From the NCBI RefSeq assembly GCF_000733945.1, contig NZ_JPOL01000002.1:1675001-1739000 (forward strand): a stretch of 64,000 nucleotides of DNA. The letters run 5' to 3'. Every line of letters begins with the position of its first letter. Within the stretch, counting starts at the first letter, position 1. Below are positions 25,178 to 33,513 of this stretch, piece after piece. The position numbers and the translations under genes are program-made. Origin of the DNA: Flavimarina sp. Hel_I_48 (GTDB taxonomy: Bacteria > Bacteroidota > Bacteroidia > Flavobacteriales > Flavobacteriaceae). The notes beneath the pieces are model-generated. The model was not told the origin of the DNA. It saw only the letters and a list, made by a program, of their open reading frames with translations, and did not search any database.

Positions 25178-27520
25178 ATGCCGAAAAATTACGCTTCCCT
25201 TCTTTCTTTTTTATTGCTGTGCGGTCTGGTGTATTTCACGTTTTTCACCTTTAAACCGCAATTCGTTTCGTACGGGGAAATTCCGGAAGATGAGTTTTCA
25301 ATAGATCGTGCATTACAGCATCTCAAGGTCATTTCAGAAAAACCACATTCGGTGGGAACGCCGGCGCATCAGGAAGTGCAGGATTATATCGTAAAAGTTT
25401 TGCAGGATATGGGACTTGAAACACAAACCCAGGAAGCTTTTGCCTATAAACCGGGCTGGGGCGCGCTCAGCAAGGCTCAGAATATTATGGCGCGCATAAA
25501 AGGGACCGGTGATGGCAAAGCACTCCTCGTCTTTTCCCATTATGACAGTGCTCCGCATACGGCTTCGTATGGCGCTAGCGATGCGGGCAGCGGGGTAGTT
25601 ACCGTACTTGAAAGTATTCGCGCCTTTCTTGCAACTGGGAAAAAACCAAAAAATGACATCATTATCCTTTTTACAGATGCGGAAGAGTTGGGCCTCAACG
25701 GCGCTTCTGTATTTGCAAAAGAACATCCCTGGGCAAAAGATGTGGGCGTAGCGCTCAATTTTGAAGCCCGCGGAAGCGGTGGCCCTTCTAATATGATCGT
25801 GGAGACCAATGGTGGCAACAGCAAGCTGATCAAGGCTTTCGCAAAAGCAAACCCTGAAAATCCATATGCGAACAGCCTGGCGTACAGCATTTATAAAATC
25901 CTGCCAAACGATACAGATTCTACCGTAATGCGTGAATTCGCTGATATAGACGGTTTTTTCTTTGCTTTTCTCAGTGATCATTTTGACTACCATACTGCAA
26001 TGGACACCTACGATAGGCTGGATCGCAGTTCCCTTCAACAACAAGGGCAATACCTTATGCCGCTGCTCGCCTATTTTGCAGATGCAGACCTTGATCTTAA
26101 AAGCGATGTAGATTATGTATACCTCAACGTACCCATCATAAAAATGATGTATTACCCCTTCAGCTGGATATGGCCCATGCTGATCCTTGCGGTCGCTGGT
26201 TTTATAATTCTCGTCCTGTATGGTATTTCCATACGAAAACTGAGTGTGAAAAGTATATTCTTTGGGTTTGCACCGCTATTACTTTCATTGATAGCAAGTG
26301 CTGGTTTGACGTATTTAGGCTACGTACTAATTATGCTTGCTTACCCGGAATTTGCTGATATTTTACAGGGTTTTCCCTATAATGGTTATCATTATCTCAC
26401 CGCTTTTGTGGCGTTGAGCCTTTCTATAACCTTCTTTATATATTATAAGTTTCACAGACCTGTGCAGGCTGCCGACTTAAGCATAGCGCCTATTTTTTTA
26501 TGGTTAGTAATTGCTACGCTTTGTGCAATTTACCTCCCAGGGGCTTCCTTTTTTGTTGTTCCCGTGTATTTTGCATTGTTTGCGGTATTCTTGCTTTTAA
26601 AATTTGATAAACTAAATCTGTTCTGGCTCTGTTTACTTTGCGCTCCTGCTATTTTTATCGTTTCAGGTTTTATACAGCAATTTCCGCTTGGTTTAGGCCT
26701 GAAAATGGTTCCGGCGAGCGCGTTGTTTACGGTATTGCTTTTCGGGCTTTTATTGCCTGTAATCGGTCATTTTTCGGTATTAAAAGTCCGTATTTCACTG
26801 TTTTTCCTGCTTATTTCGGTAATTGCTTTTGTGAGCGCGCACTTCAATTCCTCTTTTTCTTCTGAGCAACCTTTCCCCACAAGTTTAAATTATGTGTATG
26901 ACGTAGATACTAAAAAAGCGGTGTGGGCGACATATAACAAGTATCCTGATGCCTGGATTAAATACGTACTGGGTGATGATATGCAGGAAGCGTCAAATCT
27001 TATACAAGCGGCTGGCGCCGGAAAATACAATACCAATTTCACCTTTGCCGCCGAAGCTCCTCGCAAACCTGTCGCGCAATCCAGTATTTATGTATCTACC
27101 AATTTTGTGGAAGATGGTGTGCGCCATGTGCACTTTTTAGTATATCCACAACGGGAAGTAAATGACATGATTTTGCTTAGCCCTACCGGAACACCATTTC
27201 AGGAACTTTCTTTTAATGGGCAGGAAGTTGAACTTCAGGCAGGACAACCGTTTTTGTTCAATGATCGCAAAAGTGATTATTTGCTAAGCTATCGCGTGGC
27301 AGACCGTGAACCACTAGATGTTGAACTTGAGCTTCCCGAAAATGCACCACTTAAGTTCACCCTTTATGATTTGAGCTATGATCTGTTGCAAAACGATCTC
27401 TTCAATGTACCTTCGCGACCTGAAAATAGTATGCCCATGCCTTTTGTAAACACAGATGCAATTGTGACCAAGCAGACCATAACTCTCTATAATCCCGAAA
27501 AAGCCGTTTCCAATGAGTAA
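25178..27520 (+). CDS. M28-family membrane metallopeptidase
   Basis: 780 residues. A N-terminal membrane helix (about 7-28) is followed by a periplasmic di-zinc aminopeptidase domain: FSHYDSA (His, Asp ligands, about 116-122), GASDAGSGVV (second Asp), FTDAEELGLNG (catalytic Glu pair) and HFDYHTAMDTYDR (final His). The C-terminal half has about eight transmembrane helices (330-570) and a soluble end domain, as in Fxna/ERMP1-like and bacterial M20/M28 membrane peptidases. It probably releases N-terminal residues from peptides outside the cytoplasm. The stop overlaps the next gene by 8 bp, indicating coupled expression. Confidence 0.9.
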   Translation: MPKNYASLLSFLLLCGLVYFTFFTFKPQFVSYGEIPEDEFSIDRALQHLKVISEKPHSVGTPAHQEVQDYIVKVLQDMGLETQTQEAFAYKPGWGALSKAQNIMARIKGTGDGKALLVFSHYDSAPHTASYGASDAGSGVVTVLESIRAFLATGKKPKNDIIILFTDAEELGLNGASVFAKEHPWAKDVGVALNFEARGSGGPSNMIVETNGGNSKLIKAFAKANPENPYANSLAYSIYKILPNDTDSTVMREFADIDGFFFAFLSDHFDYHTAMDTYDRLDRSSLQQQGQYLMPLLAYFADADLDLKSDVDYVYLNVPIIKMMYYPFSWIWPMLILAVAGFIILVLYGISIRKLSVKSIFFGFAPLLLSLIASAGLTYLGYVLIMLAYPEFADILQGFPYNGYHYLTAFVALSLSITFFIYYKFHRPVQAADLSIAPIFLWLVIATLCAIYLPGASFFVVPVYFALFAVFLLLKFDKLNLFWLCLLCAPAIFIVSGFIQQFPLGLGLKMVPASALFTVLLFGLLLPVIGHFSVLKVRISLFFLLISVIAFVSAHFNSSFSSEQPFPTSLNYVYDVDTKKAVWATYNKYPDAWIKYVLGDDMQEASNLIQAAGAGKYNTNFTFAAEAPRKPVAQSSIYVSTNFVEDGVRHVHFLVYPQREVNDMILLSPTGTPFQELSFNGQEVELQAGQPFLFNDRKSDYLLSYRVADREPLDVELELPENAPLKFTLYDLSYDLLQNDLFNVPSRPENSMPMPFVNTDAIVTKQTITLYNPEKAVSNE

Positions 27521-28316
27521 TATTGCCATTGCCGGTATGGGTTGGCTGGGTATCCCGCTTTCCCGTACGCTACAAAATTTAGGTCATAACGTCAAAGGTT
27601 CTACCACCACAAAAGACAAGCAGCAAAAACTACAGCAAAATGGCATTGACGCGTACCTGATGGAAATAGGCGAAGACCAGATCACCGGCGATCCCACAGG
27701 TTTTTTAAAAGGTATCGAAATACTTATTATACTCATCCCACCAGGACTTCGTAACAATACAGGGCACAACCATGCACTGCGTATGCTGCAATTGCTGAAA
27801 GCGGTGGAGAGCGCTGCCGTAGAAAAGGTAATTTTGATAAGCAGCACCGGCGTTTACGATGACAATCAGGGCGATGTAGACGATACCGTTATGCCAAAAC
27901 CGGAAACGGTCAAAGCAAAACAATTGCAGGAAGTAGAACAGCTTTTTTGTAATTCAGCCGAAATAAAAACAACGGTAGTCCGCTTTGGTGGACTTTTTGG
28001 CGGCAGCCGAAACCCCGTTAAGTACCTGGCCGGCCGTACAGATCTTAGCAATGGCAGCGCGCCGGTAAACCTTATTCACCGCACAGATTGCATAGGCATC
28101 TTACTTGCGGTGATTTATAAGAATGTTTATGGTCAGGTTATCAATGCGGTAAATCCACAACATCCTTCAAAAGCCGACTATTATGCCGAGAAAGCGACTG
28201 AAATGGGGTTAAAACCACCTCAATATGCCAGTGAATCTGGAGGGGAAAGCTATAAAAAAGTGGATTCGGTAAAAGTTGACAAACTTCTGGGATACACGTT
28301 TCAGGTGGATTTATAA
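27513..28316 (+). CDS. NAD(P)-dependent SDR epimerase (YeeZ-like)
   Basis: 267 residues. N-terminal dinucleotide fold IAIAGMGWLGIPLS (GxGxxG), ILIILIPPGL, and ISSTGVYDD, with a C-terminal substrate region NLIHRTDCIGIL typical of atypical extended SDRs related to YeeZ and to NAD-dependent sugar epimerases. The YxxxK pair is not clear, so the chemistry is uncertain. It overlaps the peptidase gene by 8 bp and faces a convergent lysC gene; the hairpin between them mainly serves lysC. Confidence 0.84.
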   Translation: MSNIAIAGMGWLGIPLSRTLQNLGHNVKGSTTTKDKQQKLQQNGIDAYLMEIGEDQITGDPTGFLKGIEILIILIPPGLRNNTGHNHALRMLQLLKAVESAAVEKVILISSTGVYDDNQGDVDDTVMPKPETVKAKQLQEVEQLFCNSAEIKTTVVRFGGLFGGSRNPVKYLAGRTDLSNGSAPVNLIHRTDCIGILLAVIYKNVYGQVINAVNPQHPSKADYYAEKATEMGLKPPQYASESGGESYKKVDSVKVDKLLGYTFQVDL

Positions 28317-28348
28317 AAAAAGTCCGAAAGCATGAATCTTTCGGACTT
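28314..28348 (-). terminator. Intrinsic terminator for lysC
   Basis: Perfect 11-bp arms AAGTCCGAAAG / CTTTCGGACTT (28320-28330 and 28338-28348) with a 7-nt loop. The A-run at 28314-28320 becomes a T-run on the minus strand, so it terminates the leftward lysC transcript. Confidence 0.85.
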
Positions 28349-28417
28349 AAATAAAGAGAGGCTAATACAGTTAGTCTGTTGCGACTACATTCCCCTTATT
28401 GAACACTAATTAAAATT

Positions 28418-29746
28418 TTAAGCCTCTGCTCCCTGAAGTTTAAACAGCTGGGCATTGAGGAACTGCAGCGCAGCGATTTTATCTTTACTGGGCACGAGCA
28501 GCGAGATGTTATTGTTGCTTCCGCCGTAAGAAATCATACGCACCGGCAGGTTATTGAGCAATCCAAACGCTTTATATGATTCATGATCTGCAATTAGGTT
28601 TTCTCCCACGATGCAAATAATACTATGTTCCTGCTCAACCGTAAGTTCAGCTATAACCGAAAGTTCAGTGACGATTGCCTTTAAATTTTTATCATCGTCT
28701 ATGGTAAGCGATATGGCGACCTCAGAGGTTGTAATCATATCAATTGACGTCTTATGACGGTCAAAGATCTCAAAGATTGTCTTTAGGAAACCATGCGCGC
28801 CCAGCATTCGGTTAGAGCGAATTTTTATTGCGGTTATCCCGTCTTTTGCAGAGATTGCCTTAAGGCCTTGATTGTGGTGTTCATTTGAAATTTTTGTCCC
28901 TGGTGCCTGTGGATCGAAGGTATTTTTGAGCCAAACCGGAATGTCGCGGTCTATAACCGGTGCCACAGTCTGTGGATGCAGGATTTTTGCGCCAAAATAA
29001 GCAAGCTCTGCCGCCTCATTGTATGTTAAATGCTCAATGGGCCGCGTCTCTTCCACATAGCGGGGATCGTTGTTGTGCAGGCCATCAATATCTGTCCATA
29101 TTTGTACCGCATCTGCGTTGATTGCAGCGCCAATTATAGTCGCGCTAAAGTCGCTGCCACCACGTTTTAAAGTGCTGATATTCCCCTCTTCGTCAAGACA
29201 TACAAATCCCTGGGTAATAAATAGTGTGTTGTGCACAAACTGTTTAAGCTGCGTATCGATACGTTCAGAAACGCGGGCAATGTCTGGGTTTTCTGTGGTG
29301 CCCACGTGCATAAAAGTCTTTGCGTCAAGAAGTATATTTTGCTGGCCCTGCTGCGTAAGGTATTCTGAAAAAATACGGGTTAAAAGTGTCTCGCCGTAAG
29401 TGACCAACTCGGAATAGCTGGTACGTTTTAGCGGAGACTGGGTAATGGCATAAATAGCCTCGAGATCTGCATTTATTGTCTCGAGTATATTGTTCCTTCC
29501 AGAATCTACAAAAAGTTCATCAATCGCCTGGTGGTGCTTTTGCGTCAGGGCTTCCATTATTTTTTCAATGGCATCGTGATCCTGAATGATTGCCGCCTGG
29601 TGCAAGCCTACTAATAAATTGGTCACGCCAGACATGGCAGAAAGCACGACTATTTTAGGGTTTGAACTGTCGCTGATAATTTCAACAACCTGTCTGATCG
29701 TAGCGGCGCTGCCAACTGAGGTTCCACCAAATTTTAAAACATCCAT
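28418..29746 (-). CDS. lysC: Aspartate kinase (monofunctional)
   Basis: Phosphorylates aspartate, the first step to lysine/diaminopimelate, threonine and methionine. 442 residues. The kinase start LKFGGTSVGSA (about 4-14) and VLSAMSGVTNLL, then RGGSDFSATIIGAA and WTDIDGLHNNDPR are diagnostic. Two ACT domains lie at about 300-440 (TSIDMITTSEVAISLTIDD, SIICIVGENL), giving feedback control. There is no homoserine dehydrogenase fusion. Divergent from a small gene that resembles an ACT protein; the 100-bp gap between them carries a -7 box for the latter. Confidence 0.95.
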   Translation of the reverse strand: MDVLKFGGTSVGSAATIRQVVEIISDSSNPKIVVLSAMSGVTNLLVGLHQAAIIQDHDAIEKIMEALTQKHHQAIDELFVDSGRNNILETINADLEAIYAITQSPLKRTSYSELVTYGETLLTRIFSEYLTQQGQQNILLDAKTFMHVGTTENPDIARVSERIDTQLKQFVHNTLFITQGFVCLDEEGNISTLKRGGSDFSATIIGAAINADAVQIWTDIDGLHNNDPRYVEETRPIEHLTYNEAAELAYFGAKILHPQTVAPVIDRDIPVWLKNTFDPQAPGTKISNEHHNQGLKAISAKDGITAIKIRSNRMLGAHGFLKTIFEIFDRHKTSIDMITTSEVAISLTIDDDKNLKAIVTELSVIAELTVEQEHSIICIVGENLIADHESYKAFGLLNNLPVRMISYGGSNNNISLLVPSKDKIAALQFLNAQLFKLQGAEA

Positions 29747-29815
29747 GGGTACTTTTATTTTAGAGCATAATTAAAGACTACGATTCAATAAAGCTAATTA
29801 TTCAACATAAATATA

Positions 29816-29823
29816 TAAATTTG
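29816..29823 (+). promoter_or_regulatory. -7 promoter element of the ACT-like gene
   Basis: TAAATTTG is an exact TAnnTTTG match, 23 bp before the TTG start at 29847. No TTG is seen at -33. Confidence 0.45.
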
Positions 29824-29846
29824 CACAAATTGTTAAATATATAACA

Positions 29847-30491
29847 TTGAAGACCATTGCCTCCTGTGTAGAACAGCTTATAAAACATCAACCCTTTGTA
29901 GAAGATGCCCTTGCTCGAAAAATTATCAACTACTCTGCCCTGGCCGAGGATTATCAACCACGGATTGAAAAAATGCTGGGAAAACCGGTGAATAACGGCT
30001 CGATTATCATGGCGCTTAGACGTTATTATCCACAAAAGCGCATCAATGAAAAACAAGTGCGTGATCTGGGCGATATTGTGGTGCGTTCTGGAATTACAGA
30101 TTTTACTTTTCTAAATAGCAGTACTATTTTAGAAAGCCAGGCAAAACTTCTGGACCAGGTAAAAGATATTCCCAAGGCTTATTTCACGTATTCGAGCACC
30201 TTTCACGAAAGCAATATTTTAGTTTCAAATGATCTTACTGAAGTTGTCAAAACCTGTTTTGACAAGGAAACCTGTGTTACCATAAAGTCAGACCTGTCCT
30301 CCATAAGCATTGAACTTCCGGTAGATAACTCAAAAACCGTGGGACTTTATTTCTATATCTTCAAACTTCTCGCGTATGAAGGCATCCCGATTTTTGAAGT
30401 ACTTTCCACATCAAATTATTTTACGCTCTTTCTTGAAATGCAACATGTAAATCAGGCTTTTGCCCTAATTAATGAGATAAAAGGGGCATAA
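29847..30491 (+). CDS. Conserved hypothetical protein with ACT-like C-terminus
   Basis: 214 residues, start TTG 29847 (no ATG upstream in the open frame). I do not recognise a named family. Residues 60-100 have LRRYYPQKR and VVRSGITDFTFLNS; the C-terminal half (VTIKSDLSSISIEL ... GLYFYIFKLLAYEGIPIFEVLSTSNYFTLFLE) reads like a pair of ACT folds similar to those of aspartokinase. Position beside and divergent from lysC would fit a small amino-acid-binding regulator of that pathway; this is inference. It is soluble, with no signal peptide. Confidence 0.75.
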   Translation: MKTIASCVEQLIKHQPFVEDALARKIINYSALAEDYQPRIEKMLGKPVNNGSIIMALRRYYPQKRINEKQVRDLGDIVVRSGITDFTFLNSSTILESQAKLLDQVKDIPKAYFTYSSTFHESNILVSNDLTEVVKTCFDKETCVTIKSDLSSISIELPVDNSKTVGLYFYIFKLLAYEGIPIFEVLSTSNYFTLFLEMQHVNQAFALINEIKGA

Positions 30492-30627
30492 AACAGGGAA
30501 GTTTTAAGATAAATTCGGGCTTTTTCCGGAAAGATAAGCTTCATCAAATCTTTAGGGATTCCTATACTTTTAGCGTTTGCAAGCTCCATTTTATGTGGCT
30601 TAACCGCGGTAAGAGTTGGCTTCTTTG

Positions 30628-30635
30628 TACTTTTG
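30628..30635 (+). promoter_or_regulatory. -7 promoter element of the aminopeptidase P gene
   Basis: TACTTTTG matches TAnnTTTG, 18 bp before ATG 30654. It argues that the upstream in-frame ATG at 30633 is not the start. Confidence 0.45.
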
Positions 30636-30653
30636 AAAAAAGACATTCTTATT

Positions 30654-31946
30654 ATGAAATACGATCTTATAGACAACCAATTATTCATCAAAAACCGTAA
30701 AAACTTTGCTAAAGCCATGCAGCCCAACAGCCTGGCCGTTTTTAACAGCAATGACGTTTATCCCATTGGGGCAGACAGTACGATGCCCTTTCAGCAAAAC
30801 CGGGACATTTTTTACCTGAGCGGTGTAGATCAGGAAGAAAGTAGACTTATACTTTTTCCCGATGCCCCTAAAGAAAAGCACCGCGAGATCCTTTTTTTAA
30901 CCGAAACCAATGAACATATCGCGGTCTGGGAAGGTGAAAAACTGACCAAGGAAAAAGCACTGGAAACCAGTGGGATCAAAACGGTATACTGGCTCAAAGA
31001 TTTTAAAAAAGTCTTTGACGAGATCATGTCACAGGCAAGTACGGTTTATATAAATACCAATGAACATTACCGCGCCAATGTGGAAACCGAAACCCGCGAA
31101 GATCGTTTCAACACCTGGCTCAAGAAGGAATATCCCGCCCATAGCGTTGCAAAAAGCAACCCTATCTTACAGCGTCTGCGCTCGGTCAAAGACCAGATAG
31201 AACTTGATATTATGCAGCAAGCCTGTAAAATCACAGAAAAAGGTTTTAAGCGTGTGTTGCAGTTCACAAAACCTGGCGTATGGGAATATGAGATTGAAGC
31301 GGAATTTATGCACGAATTCCTGCGCAACCGCTCCCGTGGCTTTGCCTACACGCCCATCGTTGCTTCCGGGAATAATGCAAACGTGTTACATTATGTGGTC
31401 AACAATTCGCAATGTAAAGATGGCGAACTCATGCTGCTGGATGTAGGAGCAGAATACGGCAATTATAGTAGTGATATGACCCGTACAATACCTATTTCGG
31501 GGAGGTTTACCGAAAGACAAAAAGACGTATATAATGCCGTTTTACGAGTGAAAAAGGAAGCAACAAAAATGCTGGTCCCGGGAACGCTTTGGGAACCTTA
31601 TCACGAAGAAGTGGGTAAATTGATGACTTCGGAATTGATAGGTCTTGGGTTACTCGATAAAGCCGATGTTCAAAATGAGGATAAAGATTCACCAGCATAC
31701 AAGAAATACTTTATGCACGGCACGTCGCACCATATAGGCCTTGACACGCATGATTATGGTTTACTGCACGAACCTATGCAAGCCAATAATGTATTTACCG
31801 TAGAACCCGGAATTTACCTTCCCAAAGAAGGTTTTGGCATCCGGCTGGAAGATGATGTCGTGATTCAGGAAACGGGCGAACCCATAAATCTTATGGCAGA
31901 TATCCCACTGGAAGTGGAAGAAATCGAAGAATGGATGAATAAATAA
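30654..31946 (+). CDS. pepP: Xaa-Pro aminopeptidase (aminopeptidase P, M24)
   Basis: 430-residue cytosolic metallopeptidase that removes a residue preceding proline. The N-terminal creatinase-like domain has YPIGADSTMPFQQNRDIFYL; the pita-bread domain carries the metal ligands in LLDVGAEYGNYSSDMTRT (two Asp), GTSHHIGLDTHD (His), FTVEPGIYLP (Glu) and GFGIRLEDDV (Glu). Start ATG 30654 (MKYDLIDNQLF) is preferred over ATG 30633 because a -7 box overlaps the latter. Followed by a strong bidirectional terminator. Confidence 0.93.
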   Translation: MKYDLIDNQLFIKNRKNFAKAMQPNSLAVFNSNDVYPIGADSTMPFQQNRDIFYLSGVDQEESRLILFPDAPKEKHREILFLTETNEHIAVWEGEKLTKEKALETSGIKTVYWLKDFKKVFDEIMSQASTVYINTNEHYRANVETETREDRFNTWLKKEYPAHSVAKSNPILQRLRSVKDQIELDIMQQACKITEKGFKRVLQFTKPGVWEYEIEAEFMHEFLRNRSRGFAYTPIVASGNNANVLHYVVNNSQCKDGELMLLDVGAEYGNYSSDMTRTIPISGRFTERQKDVYNAVLRVKKEATKMLVPGTLWEPYHEEVGKLMTSELIGLGLLDKADVQNEDKDSPAYKKYFMHGTSHHIGLDTHDYGLLHEPMQANNVFTVEPGIYLPKEGFGIRLEDDVVIQETGEPINLMADIPLEVEEIEEWMNK

Positions 31947-31973
31947 GATTCGGTTAGATTCTTAACAGAACAA

Positions 31974-32010
31974 AAAAGTCCCACAAATCAGTTGAATTTG
32001 TGGGACTTTC
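31974..32010. terminator. Bidirectional intrinsic terminator
   Basis: Arms AAGTCCCACAAAT / ATTTGTGGGACTT around a short loop, preceded by an A-run and followed by TTTCTTATTT. It serves pepP (rightward) and the convergent FkbM-like gene (leftward). Confidence 0.88.
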
Positions 32011-32076
32011 TTATTTAAATAATTAACTACGGAAGCAAAATCCAGCAATTTTTGTTCATTTAAGCTATTTTTCAGC

Positions 32077-32874
32077 CTATTTATACCAGTTTTCGGGCAA
32101 TTTAACGGGTTTTTCGGTAATGCAATTATCAAAATCAAGTGCATGTGGAAATTCACGCTGATAATCTTTAAAATCATCCCTATCGTTGCGCAGAAACGTA
32201 AATTCGGCAGCTTTCGGGATATCCACACCGTTGCGGCTCACCACGCGTTTGTAGTTATTGGGATGAATATGCACACAGGAGTGCGTATACAGGAGTTTGT
32301 CAAAAACGCTTTCAGAAATCCTAAAAAAGTCTGGATCCCAGAATTTTTCCAGTCCGTGAAACTCGATCACCAGTATCCTAAAACGCCGCATCAATTTATC
32401 TGAGATGGTCAATAATGCAGGATATTCGGCATATTCTATATCCATCTGCAATAACAAATCAGAATCTTCTTTAAGGCCAGCCCCGTCAACCCAGCTATCC
32501 ATCGTGATCAGATGCTCGCTATTGTAGGTGCCTATATGTTTTTTCAGAAAATTGAAACGTGTCTCACCTTCTTTAAAAGTCGGTTTTTCTACGGAGGCAT
32601 CCGCCAGGAATATCTTGATGTCATGTTTCAGGCAGTCTTCTTCAAATTGGCTCATTTGCTCTACCCCTGGGGAAAAGCATGCTTCAATATACTCTAAATC
32701 GTCTGGCAGCACATAGCCGCCATCTCGTTGCGGCCCCAGCCTAACCATGCCTTTTTCAATCGCCTTTGGCCTTAATCTATTAATCAAACTAACAACCCTA
32801 TCGGTTTCCGTGACTGATTTACCGATCAGCCCTTGCTGAAGGAATGCTCTTTTGACGTAATTTTTAGGCTTCAT
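32077..32874 (-). CDS. FkbM-like methyltransferase-domain protein
   Basis: 265 residues without signal peptide or membrane segment. LLLQMDIEYAEYPALL (about 145-160) resembles the DVEGAE core of FkbM-type SAM methyltransferases, and FSPGVEQMSQFEEDC could be the SAM-binding turn, though no canonical GxGxG is seen. RLGPQRDGGYVLPDD near 45-59 and HIHPNNYKRVVS near 206-217 fit a subgroup of hypothetical FkbM-like proteins. Possibly methylates a polysaccharide or small molecule; uncertain. Monocistronic, bounded 3' by a terminator. Confidence 0.65.
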   Translation of the reverse strand: MKPKNYVKRAFLQQGLIGKSVTETDRVVSLINRLRPKAIEKGMVRLGPQRDGGYVLPDDLEYIEACFSPGVEQMSQFEEDCLKHDIKIFLADASVEKPTFKEGETRFNFLKKHIGTYNSEHLITMDSWVDGAGLKEDSDLLLQMDIEYAEYPALLTISDKLMRRFRILVIEFHGLEKFWDPDFFRISESVFDKLLYTHSCVHIHPNNYKRVVSRNGVDIPKAAEFTFLRNDRDDFKDYQREFPHALDFDNCITEKPVKLPENWYK

Positions 32875-32969
32875 AGTTGGAAAGTGCTAATTGGGTTTCT
32901 TAAATAAAAGACTCAGAAATCTAAAGAATACAGTATTATTTAGTCAAATTTCTAAAGGTTTTCAATCAT

Positions 32970-33419
32970 TTAAAACCAATTAGCCCACGGGATCATAGCT
33001 AGTACGGCTAAAAGCGCCAGGGTATAAAAAATTGCAAGTTGCTTAAATTTTGGCCTGGAGGTCAATTTTCTTTTATGGCGGCTATACCCTACGGTCACAA
33101 AAACAACGGCCAGGATCATACCAATGGGATGTTCTACCACATACAAGCGTATGGCGGGATCTTTCATCGCAGCGGCCATACCTTCTGAAGCTATAGCTTT
33201 AGCACCCAGCGGAGACACAAAATAAAGCACGATACCTATCAATAATTGAATATGGGTAACAATAAGCGTAAAAAGCGCCAGACGCATATCACGGGCACCG
33301 TATTGCTTATCGCCAAAAAAACTTACCACGCTATTTACGGTGGTGACTATTAGCATGATTAAAACAAGATACGCCCAGTACGAGTGCACAAATTGTACAT
33401 ATGGATACATAGAATACAT
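32970..33419 (-). CDS. Small four-helix membrane protein, cytochrome-b-like
   Basis: 149 residues with four hydrophobic helices (about 12-35, 46-68, 95-112, 126-146). Histidines at the helix ends (FVHSYW, VTHIQLL, VEHPIG) could bind heme, and homologues of this size in Flavobacteriia are usually called cytochrome B; the heme role is not proven. Alternative start at the second Met (33410). It is downstream of the TonB receptor gene in the same direction but separated by a terminator. Confidence 0.7.
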   Translation of the reverse strand: MYSMYPYVQFVHSYWAYLVLIMLIVTTVNSVVSFFGDKQYGARDMRLALFTLIVTHIQLLIGIVLYFVSPLGAKAIASEGMAAAMKDPAIRLYVVEHPIGMILAVVFVTVGYSRHKRKLTSRPKFKQLAIFYTLALLAVLAMIPWANWF

Positions 33420-33448
33420 TTTTAATGAAATTCAAAGATACTTTTTTT

Positions 33449-33486
33449 AAAAGCAAAAAACCCTTCCGTTTAGAGAAGGGTTTTGA
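33449..33486 (-). terminator. Intrinsic terminator of the TonB receptor gene
   Basis: Arms AAAACCCTTC (ends 33474) and GAAGGGTTTT with an 8-nt loop; read leftward it ends in TTTTTTGC and a second T-rich stretch. Confidence 0.8.
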
Positions 33487-33513
33487 GTAAAAAATTTATT
33501 TTGTGTTGATTAT

